NCBI GenBank assembly: GCA_949316495.1
Contig: OX439005.1
Span: 40,546,682-40,610,681, forward strand
From: Amphiduros pacificus
Lineage: Eukaryota > Annelida > Polychaeta > Phyllodocida > Hesionidae
DNA length: 64,000 nt
Direction: 5' to 3'
A program made the position numbers and the translations under genes. The notes beneath the pieces are model-generated. The model was not told where the DNA came from. It was given only the letters and a program-made list of their open reading frames with translations, and made no database searches. This document shows, in pieces, positions 43,313-56,100 of the stretch; position 1 is the stretch's first letter; the number at the start of each line of letters is the position of its first letter.

Positions 43313-45081
43313 TAGGTTTCGATTATTGATGTTTCAACTCAGACGGTCTCAATAAGTTTGACTTAAAGATCTATGTCTATGAAGTGTCACTGACTTCAGT
43401 GTTACTCCGTGGAGCTGGATTCACTTGCTGCAGCTGATGTGGTCATCCAGGGCTAACTTCAGTAATAATAATAATAATAACAACAACATGTCATGCTCAT
43501 ACCCTGGCTCCTTGGCTGAGGAAACCCTGGCTCCTTGGCTGAGGAAAACCCTGGCTCCTTGATGGAGCGAACTTTCAATTCTAGCTCTGTAGCTTGTTAT
43601 ATTTTCTTTTCCAGCAAAACGTATTTATTTATCTTGTTTAGGTAAAATTGTATAAGAAACCTTTCTTTGACACCAATTATAAAGGCAATATTTGTTTTGT
43701 CGGAATATTTAGGCAAATTTGTTAAACTCATTTAAAGTTTACTCTGTCACACACTCCACCAGAGGCTGATATGGGTAGGTTCTTCTGATCTGCATAAAGA
43801 GTTGGTGACATCTGGCGGCCAACTCATGCAATTTTGCTCTGGCAAAAAATTTTCTGTCGCCCAACTCTGGCCACCACAAACACCAAAGGCACAAAAAGGT
43901 TATTATGACCAAAAATAAGATATTTAATCACTTTAATCACCAAATTGTACAATGACCGGCCACAAAGATTTTGAAGACATTTTCATGTTTTCACTTCTCA
44001 TTTTCACAGGATGTCAAAACTGAGTACAAACTTCTTACATTGATGGTAGATCATGTATCTGGATGCCTGTAAAGTGAACCATTGAAACGTATTCACTATT
44101 AACAACTATATCCCTTTCAGCAAACTTTCAGCAAACAGTGATAGCATCACATGGACAAAGCAAACATGGGTGTGGTGTCTCAGAGTTGATTTGCAAGTAT
44201 TTTCAGTTTCTCTCCGGTGAGCATCAATTGCAATATATAATAATGTATACACATATAATTTAGTGAGGTGATGACATCTAGCAGTCAATTAATTTTCTTT
44301 GGCCAAGGAGCAATTTTTATGCCAACTACAAATTTACTATTGAGGGATGGTGACACCTGGTGGGAAATTGTTGCAATTCTCCTTGACCAAGGAGTAACTT
44401 TCTTCACCATGGCAGCCCACGGAGGAAAACACGCCAAGCACAGAGATCTGCAGTTAACTGGTTCTTAAAAATCTAAGGCTTGGCTCACAAGATTTTTTCA
44501 ATGTGTTTTTATTGCATATCTATGCTTTTCATTTTCTTTTGAATTCAACTTGTTGCACAAGACCACAATCATGCAGCCAGTTTTTTTCAATTTCAGATTT
44601 AATCATGAATTATAAACTGCCAGCCTTGAGTATGTTTATCACAATAAGAAACAAGTGATAATATTTTAAGAAAGTGAGATTCCTTGATATTCAAGTTTAT
44701 TGTTGAAATTTAGTAATGTTCAAGTTTATGGTTGTATCAAATTTACCACATGTATGTCCTTCCAAAAATAAGGAATGCCCTGACCCTGGAAATGAAAATA
44801 TGCAGCTTTAAGTAAATTGAAGACGTACTTATCAAACATCATGATGTCATGCTACTTGAAGTGTATAATGAGACAGGGCATAACTTAAATTGTGTCATAA
44901 TACTAAAATGTGACATATTATGGCATGAATGAATGATAATGAGCAGTCACTTTTGAAGTAGATCAGCACCATAATTGCTAGGCCAGTAAACAGAGGGAGT
45001 AAATGGAGTGAGATAAATATGCTGAATCATGTTATCTTATTTATATTTGAATTAAAGATCCTTCTATGCTTCTTTTTTCAG
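43313..45081. other. Intergenic / upstream of DMAC2
   Basis: No gene recognised. It contains (AAT)n/(AAC)n near 43463, a 23-bp triplicate minisatellite and three diverged stretches near 43800, 44265 and 44345 that share 'ggtgacatctgg'-like and 'ttgaccaaggagc'-like text. The missing first exon of DMAC2 may lie here or beyond the retrotransposon. Confidence 0.55.
43500..43565. repeat. 23-bp minisatellite, three copies
   Basis: 'ccctggctccttggctgagg' plus 3-4 A residues, two full copies and one partial, between 43501 and 43565. Confidence 0.9.
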
Positions 45082-46925
45082 AAAGGCCTTCTCACAGGGA
45101 AGCGATGTGTTAATGAAATACACAGGAGATATTTCTACAGTAAAGTGACGGGCGTTCCTCGAGATTTCTTGGCCAAAATACAGACAAAGATTGATCTCAG
45201 TCCAGAAGCTATCCAGGAATGGGTGAAGCGAAGGGAATTCCAGGATATTTTAAAGGATCATACGTAATACACTGATAGAAATCATCAACAAGTTACTTAT
45301 ATAACAGTTCCTATTGATTTTTTTGTTAGAGTTTTTCTCTGACTCCAAAAAAAAAAAATGATAGGGACTTCTGAAAATAGACATAACACCTCCCTTTTTG
45401 TGGTACATGAAAAGATCCAGAATATCCAATAAAACACTAGTCTGAAAAGAAACCTGGGGAAAATGTCCTAAAGCATTTCCTTGCATAATTTCAGATTCAA
45501 CAGGGAGCGCCTCAAAGTGCTTGGTCCAGATCTGGCCACAGCTCACTTTGTGGTACAACGCGGTGGGGCTGTGAAGTTTCTGGGCTCAGACAGATGGGTG
45601 AAAAAGACTGAAAATGGTCAGGTTCTATTACCGAGTACCTATGTGAGTAATTTGTTCCTGGAGGCTGTAGATGTAAGCGACACAATGATGCTCTATGACA
45701 GCTTTGACAACTTTGGTAGGTACAGAGATAACGTATATTTATGTTTACATAGAACACATTAATTGCGTAGAAGAACACATTGAATACTCATAGTAATATA
45801 ATATATTGATTAACAAAATAGATTTATTTTATTTGTCACCATGGTGACATTATGATAATTATCATCATACTGGACAATGCAGTGGCTTTCATGGTAAAGT
45901 TGGTACTGTCCTGGGCATTGGGCAATTCCAGAGTATTCATGTTGTGTCAATAATTGTTTGTGGTTGAGCGAAAAAAGAAATGTCATGTTGCAATGGTCTC
46001 TCAAACCAAGTTAATAATAGGAGATTCAATGTAGATGAAAAAAATTAATGAATAATCTATTCATCCCAAGAAAGAAATTAAACAGTTTATTTTACCTTAT
46101 CATTTCAGTGAATTTAAACCATTTCAAGTATCTCAATGTATCCAAATGTGAATATATTGATGACTACTGTCTGGACAGTTTCACCAGGTTTCGGGATACT
46201 CTGATGATGTTGGATATCAGTGAGTGCCCAAATATCACTGTAGGAGGAATTACAAGTCTTCACAAACTCAGGTATGTTACTTATTATAAGAAATTGGTTA
46301 AGCTGAAATCATATTATCAATACTGCAGATACAGAATGCTTCCATAATCATGATAACAGGTAATCAATACTAAGACTTTATATTTTAGTCCTGCAATTAT
46401 GTTTGAATTTAAAATGAATTATTTCCTTTAAATGTTATCTTTGTAAATGGCCATTAATTTTTTTAAATACTTGTATTCCCATCAAATACTGGTGTTAATT
46501 TAGTGAAGAACAAATTTATTGAAATTATTATGTATTATTATGCAAAATGAATATATGCTTTTCTTAAAATAACTTTTTCTTTATTTTAAGAAATTATTTA
46601 TTTTTTAAATGTGAAATTTTATATTTAGAGGACAAAATGAAATAAAATGCTCTTTTTGTGTTGCAGAAATTTGCGCAGATTACGATTGTACAACATGCCG
46701 AAAGTTAAAGACAAGGAACTGCTGGCATTGATGCTGGAAGAGGTGTTACCCAACTGTATGATCGAATGTGAGGTAGACTATGCCGACCCTGAAGCTCTCA
46801 GGCAGGCAAACAATACACCGGTGCCAACATTTGGCATCAGCGAGGAAGAGCTTCAACACTTGCCAGGAGTGATGATGGATTATCAGAAAGAGAGTGACTC
46901 ACAAAATCAGACTACCTCGAGATGA
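45082..46925 (+). CDS. DMAC2: DMAC2, complex I distal membrane-arm assembly factor (first exon not found)
   Basis: Mitochondrial assembly factor for the distal membrane arm of respiratory complex I (formerly ATP5SL). Exons found: 45082-45263, 45495-45715, 46109-46271 and 46667-46925, with intron phases 2, 1, 2. Features shared with human DMAC2 (from memory): VVQRGGAVKFLGSDRW, a short linker to EAVDVSDTMMLYDSFDNF, then LRR segments KYLNVSKCEYIDDYCLDSF, LMMLDISECPNITVGGI and NLRRLRLYNMPKVKDKELLA, and EVLPNC. The first exon listed starts in phase 0 with KGLLTGKRC, so an upstream exon carrying the start codon and mitochondrial presequence is missing. The C-terminus extends about 45 residues past EVLPNC. 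The gene lies head to head with its paralogue DMAC2L. Confidence 0.9.
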
Positions 46926-47276
46926 CAGTGAAGAACAACACAAAGTGTTTATTTTAACTGTGATGTTTTTGATACATGTGGATTGAATGTTCTTATTACT
47001 GTGCATTTATTAGCCACAGACTTTAAGTATTGTGCACTTTGTGAAATGGACTGGGTTATCATGTACAGTTCTTAAATGTATTTCTGCATGTATCCACATC
47101 AGAACAAGTTTAAAGTTTATGAAGATATTATGCTTGACACTAAATGTGCAAATGCTGCTTTAATGCATGACAAAATAACTCTGTCTCTCCCAATTTCTCC
47201 ATCAATGTGGTTAAGTGATGGTTAATAAGGATCAAATCATGTATTTGGTTCAGCCAATGTTTGTTAGAATATGGTC

Positions 47277-47282
47277 AATAAA
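47277..47282 (+). terminator. Polyadenylation signal AATAAA (DMAC2)
   Basis: AATAAATAAA about 350 bp after the DMAC2 stop codon. Confidence 0.45.
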
Positions 47283-47910
47283 TAAATCAACATAGATAAT
47301 TTGTCAACTTTAAGTAAAGTCTGAAATTTAACATAGGTATGAGATAAATGGTGTTCATTTTTTAAAAGATATGTCAACTTGTTTAGTTCAGACATCCAGA
47401 GCTCTCAAGCTCTATAAAAAAGCTGTGAAATGCTTGTGATGCTTGTGATGAAGTGAACAATTGTAAATTTCTCAAAATTGATGAATTATGTACAAAATTT
47501 ATGGAATAAATTATTTATTATACATGTATGTAGAGTACAGTTTGTTGAAAACAATGGATTAGTTACCCTTGAGAGTGATGTATATTGCCACAAGTGCAGG
47601 GAGTCAATTAAAAAGATAATTACGATTTTTTAACAACATCATAAGCCAGAATTGAGTGATCATAGTATTCATATAATTCATACATATAATCATAACTATT
47701 TCCCAGCACCCCAAAAAAAAAAAAATTCCCAACAATCCCTTGAAGTTCATAAAGTAAAAGGAATAAAACAAAGTCTCAAATTCTTCAAATTTGTATGGCA
47801 TCATTATACACAATAGATTGATAGTAACATGTTGCTCATTTAATATTCTGGTATCATTCATAGTTCCACTCATTTCACTCACAAGGTTTCACTGAACACA
47901 AATGTGTCAG

Positions 47911-47926
47911 CCACCAGATGGCAGCA
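47911..47926 (+). promoter_or_regulatory. CTCF-like motif, exact
   Basis: CCACCAGATGGCAGCA is an exact match to CCASYAGRKGGCRSYR, in non-coding sequence about 1 kb past DMAC2. It is the best placed insulator candidate in the window. Confidence 0.5.
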
Positions 47927-50101
47927 GTGCATGAGCTTGTGTCATTCAATAAACATGACACATGTTACTGTTCCCAAATTTATTGAGATCAAATGTAAAA
48001 TTAAAGTTAAAGTATATTTTTTTAATACAAAATTTCTTTTTTTAAAGAATAATGAAATTTAATTTAAGAAATTATAATAGCTTGAGAAAATTGATTCTGT
48101 TGTCATAGCTATACTACCTGTAAAATTAATGGAAGTTACTTATTTTGTTATTCTTTTGTCATAATGTTTTCCTGTAAATGAAACATAAAAAAGCACCTTA
48201 ATCATTAAATTCTTGATAATAAGAGGGCACGACAGGCTTTCCCGCCAAATCCATCATGATAATGGCAGCAAGTGAGCACCTGCTACAATATCCAGTCTCA
48301 GTTATACCAGATGCAACATGATAGAGGATGCCTGATTCAGTCCATGATACCGTGTAGAAGTCAAGAGAGATACGAGTCTATCGAGTGGGTAAGTGACAAA
48401 CTTGTACTCACGAGGAAGTATGCTAAGAAAAAATTACATATCTGACAGTGAAACACATTTTGAAATTGTGATCAAAGATGATTTAAACGTAGATATGTCA
48501 AAAGGCAAGACTTTAATATGAAAATCCAGTAATTAAACTTCCAGCTAATCTGAGTAAAGGGCATATAATCACGGAGTCTTGTGTCATAAATGACAGGCAC
48601 TGTAATCTCTTAATCAATGATAGCAGAAGATGTTTTTTTGACCTGACCGAGTTACTAACCAAGCTCAAATGACTTATGACCTACTTTGAAGTGTCCCAAA
48701 TACATGTTCATGTTCTTTTTCTATCTTCTTGGCCTCCAGTGCCTCACACATAAATCGCAAATATACAGTGATCATGTGAACGTGTATCCAATTTCTCTTC
48801 CTGGTTTTGAAATCCGTTAAATATTTAATAATTAGTCATGAATTAGGTGGAATAGAAACAAATGATTTGTGATATACATTGTCATATATGGTGAGCTCAC
48901 TCACAGTCATTGAGACCTCATTGAACAGAACCTTTCAGGCATTTGCATCTTTTCTGAAATAAAGGGGATTGTAACACTTCAGTTATATATTTCTTAGCAT
49001 TTAGAGCATCATAGCTCTACTCTGAAACCTGTGATTGAAAAATACAAGTGAGTATGTCAAAAATATGCATTTACCAATCGCATCTAAACATACCCCCACC
49101 CCCCACTCATATTACTGGAAGTTGAACATATGATGTGGAATTCACAGACAACCATCCTCAATAAATGAATGTTCATTATTCTATGATAATTGTGTGTCTG
49201 TGTTATAGATTGAAACATATAAGTTTTTTTTTTTGTGTAGGACAAAATGTAAGTGTTGTAGGCACACAAGGCTATCCTCAAAATGGAGAGCTTGTAACAG
49301 ACTTTGGTCAAGCACCACCTTCATCCCCCTTGTTATGATAGAGATATTTAAACATGTCTCTGGTTATGACAGATGTAACCTGATCATGTTGATACATGGT
49401 ATCTTGGTTTGGGTGTTATCATTTAAGCAATTGAATTGTGTTATTTATATTTATTATTGTGCTATTTTTTCCTCACTCTGTTGGGGAAGGCGGGAGTTCT
49501 CTGTCATTAAAATATGTAGTCATGATTGTTGAACCTTCGAGAATACCTCATCCTCCTTTCAGGAAACGCCCACTTTCATTTGTAGAATACTGGGCTACAA
49601 TTAATGCTCTATTTACAGTTATCCTATCCGTGCCTCACAGTATATATTGTGGCCCAGAACCTATAACATGTCACAGGATCAACACATGGTGGAATATAAG
49701 AATTTTAAATCTGTATAATTGGAATTAAATTAAGGAATACACAATTTAATGCTGGGCAAAAATAACCATGAAGAGTATGTCCTAGTTATTTATAATTCAT
49801 CTTTTTGGAATGGTAGTTCACTGACCAGAAGTGATACAGCCTGGAAATACAGAGATTTAAGATGAATCTTATTTGTTAAGAACTATCGACCTGTTTACAG
49901 TCTGTTTTGTGACTGTATGATATATTTTATTAGATGTTTTCAGGAAGAAATAGATGAATGTCTTGGTAGATGTTGAAATGGTGATTCTTTTTAGCCTGCT
50001 AAGTACATGTACATGTATGTAACATGTTATACAATATTTGACACTGTTTGATATATCGCCTTGCAGAATTCTGTTGCCTCTGCCTTGAACCAGACACAAC
50101 G

Positions 50102-53100
50102 ATGCAGGTCCATGTGGGTGTGGATGTGGGGGGTACGAACACAGATGCTGTCGTGCTTCAGGACAATAAAGTAATTGGAACAACCAAACAGTTTACAACA
50201 CAAGATGTCACCACTGGAGTTTCACGTGCTGTGACTGCTGCTCTTGAAGATGCCAGAGCTCAAACCAAACGTTAGTCATTAATTTATCCTGTATTTATGA
50301 TACATTTCAGTGCATGGATTGATTATATATGAGCAGTTCTTACTATGTAAACATAGCTTGTACAGTGAGTTCGGAAATTTTTAGCCATTCTGTCTGTCCA
50401 TCAGCTTGGATCCTCTCCTCGAATACTCGAGGATTTATTAGGTATAAGGATGTAGTATTATCAGGAGATGGATTTTATCTATTTTCCATGATATTGCTAA
50501 TTTATTCATACTTATACCAAATATATGATGGCAGACATTGAACTGTTCTGCACAAGTATATACACCTGGAGAATCTGTGCCTCATTCTACTGTTGTAAAC
50601 ACAGCCTCAGTTGGAGCCTTTTGGAGTAAAGCAATATGGGGATGATGAAGTCAGCCCTAATATTGGGTACATTACTTTTACCTCATCAAATTCTCTTGAG
50701 CTGCAATGCTGGGCTAATGCTTAAGATGACATTTATGAAACAGTCTCCAATTAGGAAATGTCCACAAGCATTACAAAAAGCAACGGTCTGTATAGCTCTA
50801 ATTATAAGGCCATATAAACAAATAGATGCATAATTAAAACAAGGGCAATAATGAATTAATTATATTGCTCTGACAGTTACACACTTAAAATAATATGCAA
50901 TTATTTGAACTGCTGTTTCTTTTGTTTTCAGAAGAAGTATTGTCTGTCAGCCGTGTGCACATTGGCACCACCCACTTTGTGAATGCAGTGGTACAGAAGC
51001 GACACCTGGTGAGAGTGGCAGTGATCAGATTGTGTGGGCCAGCCTCTCAATCTCTCCCACCATTCAGTGACTTTCCAGATGATCTTAACAAGGTTTGTCC
51101 AACAAAGGCATCTTAACTTTTACTTTAAGCACTTTCATCCTGACACAGATTTGCAAGATAACAATGTTTCAATGAATTTTTCAGGTTACATGTACTTGAT
51201 ATATATAGAGCTTTCCAAAACTGAATTAAATTATATCCACATCCATGCAATCGTTTTGCAAGCTAATCGTTTTGAGTTCATGAGATCATATTATATGCTG
51301 CATGTAACATATTTTTAACGAATTTTGTTTACAAAATTTTAAATGTTTTAAAAATTGAATGAAAAGAATGAATCTCTTTTCAGAACTGAGTCTGAGATTC
51401 TAGGAGATGGTGAATTTGTCAAGGATTTAATCATTTAAAATATTCCTAATATATCTAAAGAGAATTATGGGAAAGTAAAGAAAAATCCTGTTGTTTCAGG
51501 TCGTTAATGGGGGTGTATACATGCTAAATGGTGGTTATGATTTTGATGGGTCTTCTGAGATTCGTCCCGTGGATCCTTCCGAGGTACTGGAGACCATAAA
51601 AGATGTCCAACAACATGGCATTAATAATGTTGTTATATCCGGAGTATTCTCTGTGGTCAATAGCACTCAGGAATTTCAGGTATCATAGGATTAATTATTT
51701 TCATATATCTCAATTTAACCTATATCCACATTGACACTTTTTATGCCAGTGTTGATTCTGATCTGAAAGAAATTAAATATTAAATTAAGAAAGAAGATGG
51801 CCCTTAAAATATGATGCATTTTTGTGACATTGAAGGTAAAGTCATTGTTCAAAGAGCACTATCCATCATGCAGCATCACTTTGTCTCATCAAGTTGGTCA
51901 GATGGGAATCTTGGAGCGAGAAAATGCGGCCATCTTGAATGAGAGTTTGAAGCCTCTGTGCCAGACGACCGTAACTGCCTTCAGAGCTTCGCTTGACCAG
52001 CTCAGCCTCACTTGTCCTTTCTTCCTCACTCAGAATGACGGAACTCTTATCAGGTAAAGCTTATCTGTGGTGTGCACCTTGAAAGTGAAGATTCTGATTT
52101 CGAAAAGTGTGAAAAAAAAAAATTGTTTGTCTGAACTCCAGCTCCCCCCCCCCCCCCCCAAGAAAGGACCCTATATGGGCCCTCACAGCATAAAAAGGGT
52201 TCAAAAGGGATGGTAACAGTCAAGAAATTTATCTAAAAAGCGATAAAAATATTATAAATTAATTAACGATTATTGGTTATCACCCATTCCACATGGACAT
52301 TTTCCACACCTCTGGACATGAAGCGATTTTTTTCATGACGATTAGTCAGGAAACGCAAGTCAGATTTTTGACTTCCATTCTCGATGAACCATGTTTATGA
52401 TCTGAGATCCCAAATAAGCTCCTTCAAATCAAAGTGCAAAATGAGATATGCATGAAAAAGGTAAACAAAAAGAATCTATATCCATTTTCAGTGACGAGCA
52501 CACCCTTGAACAGCCTGTTCTTACATTTGCCTCAGGACCAACCAATAGTATGAGGGGTGCAGCGTTTCTCTCAGGTATGTCCCCTTAAATTCCTTGTGTC
52601 TCTAATAGCCGATCACAATACCAACAGATGTTTGTCAGTATATGGACAATATGGCCTTTATAACACTGCTCATAGTTTAGACTGCATTCAAATGGAGGCT
52701 AATATTAAGTGAGTGTGTGTGTTTGCTGTTACAGGAGTGAGTGATGCAGTAGTGGCTGACATAGGAGGAACGTCTACTGACGTGGGCATGCTGATCGCTG
52801 GATTCCCCCGCGAGGCCTCCACCAAAGTCAAAGTACGTTTTGGTGAAATATTGATTTATCATTTTTTTTGTAATTATCCTGATATGTTTATAATGATTCT
52901 GTTATATTTGTTACTGGACCATCTGTACCAGCCTCTAATGATCCTGTTGTTAATTAATTTTGTCCTTTCTACAAGTATCATTAAAATTAACAATTCTTCA
53001 TTTTATGGAATTCAATATTTAATGAGGAAACATTTAATAATATTTCTGGCCCCATCATGAGTGTTTTTCTTGAACCTACAAATTTGTTTCTCAAAAGCAC

Positions 53101-56100
53101 AAAACTTTCACTTCAAAGAGTCCATGACATTGTCAGCATTATTTCTGCGACTACCATCCTCTTGTTGCTTAAATATTTCTTGAGTTTTCTAATAATGAAG
53201 CTGACCCATCTTGGTCATTGCAACTTTGATCTGTTGTGACTTAGGACATTTCTTTTATCCATTTGTTAGGTAGTCTCTGATTGGTTGAAAATATTGCTCT
53301 TCAATCCTACTAGGGCTTTGGCTTCCGTGTTTGGTCAATGAACCAGATGTGTGCATGGCATTTAAAGTATTATTATTTGGATGATTCAATTAAATATTGA
53401 ATCATTTTATACATTTACAATGCTGATTATGACATCTTTTTGACAGGATTGAGTGAGTACATTTTCTGTGTGGTGTTATTGGGATGGAATCAGTGTTTTG
53501 TTTTAGGTCGGGGAAGTTCCCACCAACTTCCGTATGCCAGATGTGGTGTGTATAGGGCTGGGAGGAGGATCCATTGTCTCACACGTAGAACAGGAAAGTG
53601 ACATCAAGGTAGGACATCCTCTCAAACACTCCACCATGTTCTGACTATCAGACATTGACTTGGCTGTCATTTGTTTCTAATGCATGGCTCACAATACAAT
53701 GTACATGTATATGGTGTTCAAACCTTCATAACGATTATTCTAACATAGACTCTGGCTTAAACATTTTTTTGAAATACTTTGAATTTATTTTTGTTGGAAA
53801 GCTTCTTTCCTACAAAAATACATACCGGTAAATGTTTTGTTAAAATATTATTGCAACAAATTATGATAATTTTCCTGACAAAGCTTTGTTGTATTTCTGA
53901 CCTTGCAGGTTCAGGTGGGCCCTCAGAGTGTGGGGTTCCGCCTGGTCACAGAAGGCCTGGTGTTTGGTGGTAGCACCTTGACATCTAGTGACATTGCAGT
54001 CAAGGCTGGCCTTGTTGCCATGGGAGATGCCCAAAAGGTGGCACCACTTTCATCAAACCTTGTAGAAAAAACTGTGGAGAAAATGAGAGATATGGTGGAA
54101 CAAGTCATTGACAAAGTCAAGGTAAGGAACAAGTTATTGACTAAATCAAGCTAATTAAATAAACACAGGGATGTAAAAAATATATCTTGATTCTGTAACA
54201 TGTTACTTATGCACAAATGTCCTTTCTAGGTTTCAACTTTAATTTCTGCATTTAGTAATTGATTAAAAATCAAGTGTGATTATCTGTGAAGATAAAGTTT
54301 GACCTTTTATACTTTTAAAAAAGAGTTATTACAATAAAGCAGATTGATGTTATTGACTTGTTTAGATCAGCAAGGAGGCGGTGCCTGTCATCCTAGTGGG
54401 AGGAGGAAGTGTGTTGATTGACAGCAGCCAGCCTCTGAATGGCACCACAAAGGTCATCAAACCCAAACACTTTGCGGTCAGTATAAACAATCTCTAAAGA
54501 AATTTTGACAAGATTAAGAACGCAATCATTACATTATTAAATCAGATTTTTTTCATTTGAAATATTTGTATGTTTATCACCTAATGCAAAAATCACCTTT
54601 TGTTTAATGCCAAACATGATGTTTATAGGTCGCTAATGCAGTAGGAGCTGCATTAAGTCAGGTGTCAGGAACAGTGGATTACACAGTCAGCCTGGAAGAG
54701 AAGACCCGAGAAGTGGCAATCAATGAGGCAAAGGTCAAGGCCACAGATGCTGCCATCCAGGCCGGGGCTGATCCAGACAATATCAAGGTAAGTAAGGAGA
54801 AGGTCAAGGTCACAGATGATGCCATCCAGGCCAGGGCTGATCCAGACAAAATCAAAGTAAATGAGGTGAAGGTCAAGGCCACCGATGCTGCGATCCAGAC
54901 AACATCAAGGTAAATGAGGGGACGGTCAAGGCCACAGATCCTCCCATCCAAGCCAGGGCTAATCCAAAAAGATATTAAGCTAAATGAGAGGAAGATCAAG
55001 ACCACAGATGCTGCCATCCAGGCTGGTAGTCCAAAATAAATATCAATCAAAAAGGCACTAGTTAGATTCCAGAGTTTCAATATTACTAAAAATCAAATAA
55101 AAACATCTTAGTTAATAAATTAGTTGATAAATTCTGGCTTACTTGTTAGATTCAGATAAATGTTTTCATCATGGTGTTCACATGGCAAAGCTCTTTGTCC
55201 ATAGAAAATGTGTTAATATAGGAGGGTTATCATTCAAGAAATACACCATGGGATTTTATTCAATAGGAACAATGATGTTTATTTCAGATTACTGATGTGA
55301 TGGAGGTTCCTCTCGCCTATCTGCCTGGCAATGCTACTAGGGTCAAGGTCAGAGCTGTGGGTGACCTTCGACCTGACCCCAAAGATGCTGGAGTGGAATG
55401 GTCTGGCCCACCAAGTCAACAAGAGGAAATAACGCAGAACAGAGAAGGTTTTCATAAGTTTTCAGTTTCAACAGTGTATTTGGAGCAAACAATTTGTACA
55501 CTGAAAAGAACACTCTTTATTGAGAGTAAAAAAATGCAAAATATTAATCAGTATTTGATATTAATTTACAGATGGTGTAAAACAAACTCACACAGCAACC
55601 GGACAAAACCTAGATGGGGAGGGTGTTGCAGTCACAGAATCAGAGCCCCTCATTGACCCAGACTCTGGAGAATGGACCCTGTCAGAGTGGGACATTGAGT
55701 GCATTGCCATCGGGGCTGGAATCCTGGGGACGGGAGGAGGAGGCAGTCCCAACATCGGCAGGCTACGTGCTAGGAAACTGATTCGTCAAGGCAAGAAGAT
55801 CCGCGTGGTCACACCAGAAAGGTGAGTTGTTTGAAATTTAAAGCAATTTCTGTTATTCACTTAAATTGTTGTAATTAAATTCTTCAGTAAGAAATATCTC
55901 ATTCAATAACTTTTGTTTTTGTTTTTGTTTTACTATTTTAATTCCATAATTTTACATATGTGTAAATATTGAATTAAGATATTACACTATCCACATATTT
56001 CACAAGGATATGATGCAAATTCATACAACCTATTGGCATAAGATTTCCTTCCTTGAATATAAATATAAAAATAATTCTCTAATTCCGGGAAAACCTGGAA

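Larger units (their letters stand above)
46926..50066. other. Intergenic DMAC2 / hydantoinase-fusion gene
   Basis: About 3.1 kb. It holds the DMAC2 3' UTR with AATAAA at 47277-47282, a CTCF-like motif at 47911, a single E2F-like TTTCCCGCC at 48238, and presumably the promoter and untranslated first exon of the downstream gene. No conserved open frame was found. Confidence 0.6.

Noticed and set aside
44268-44468. Candidate first exon of DMAC2
   Set aside because: No splice donor in the right frame before the stop and no mitochondrial presequence character.
48238-48249. E2F-like TTTCCCGCCAAA upstream of the hydantoinase-fusion gene
   Set aside because: A single short site about 1.8 kb from the first known exon, with no supporting context.
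49233-49728. Overlapping frames upstream of the hydantoinase-fusion gene
   Set aside because: No conserved motif and no splice phases linking them to the coding exons.
54679-55080. 133-residue minus-strand frame
   Set aside because: Antisense of the 69-bp exon-derived tandem repeat.
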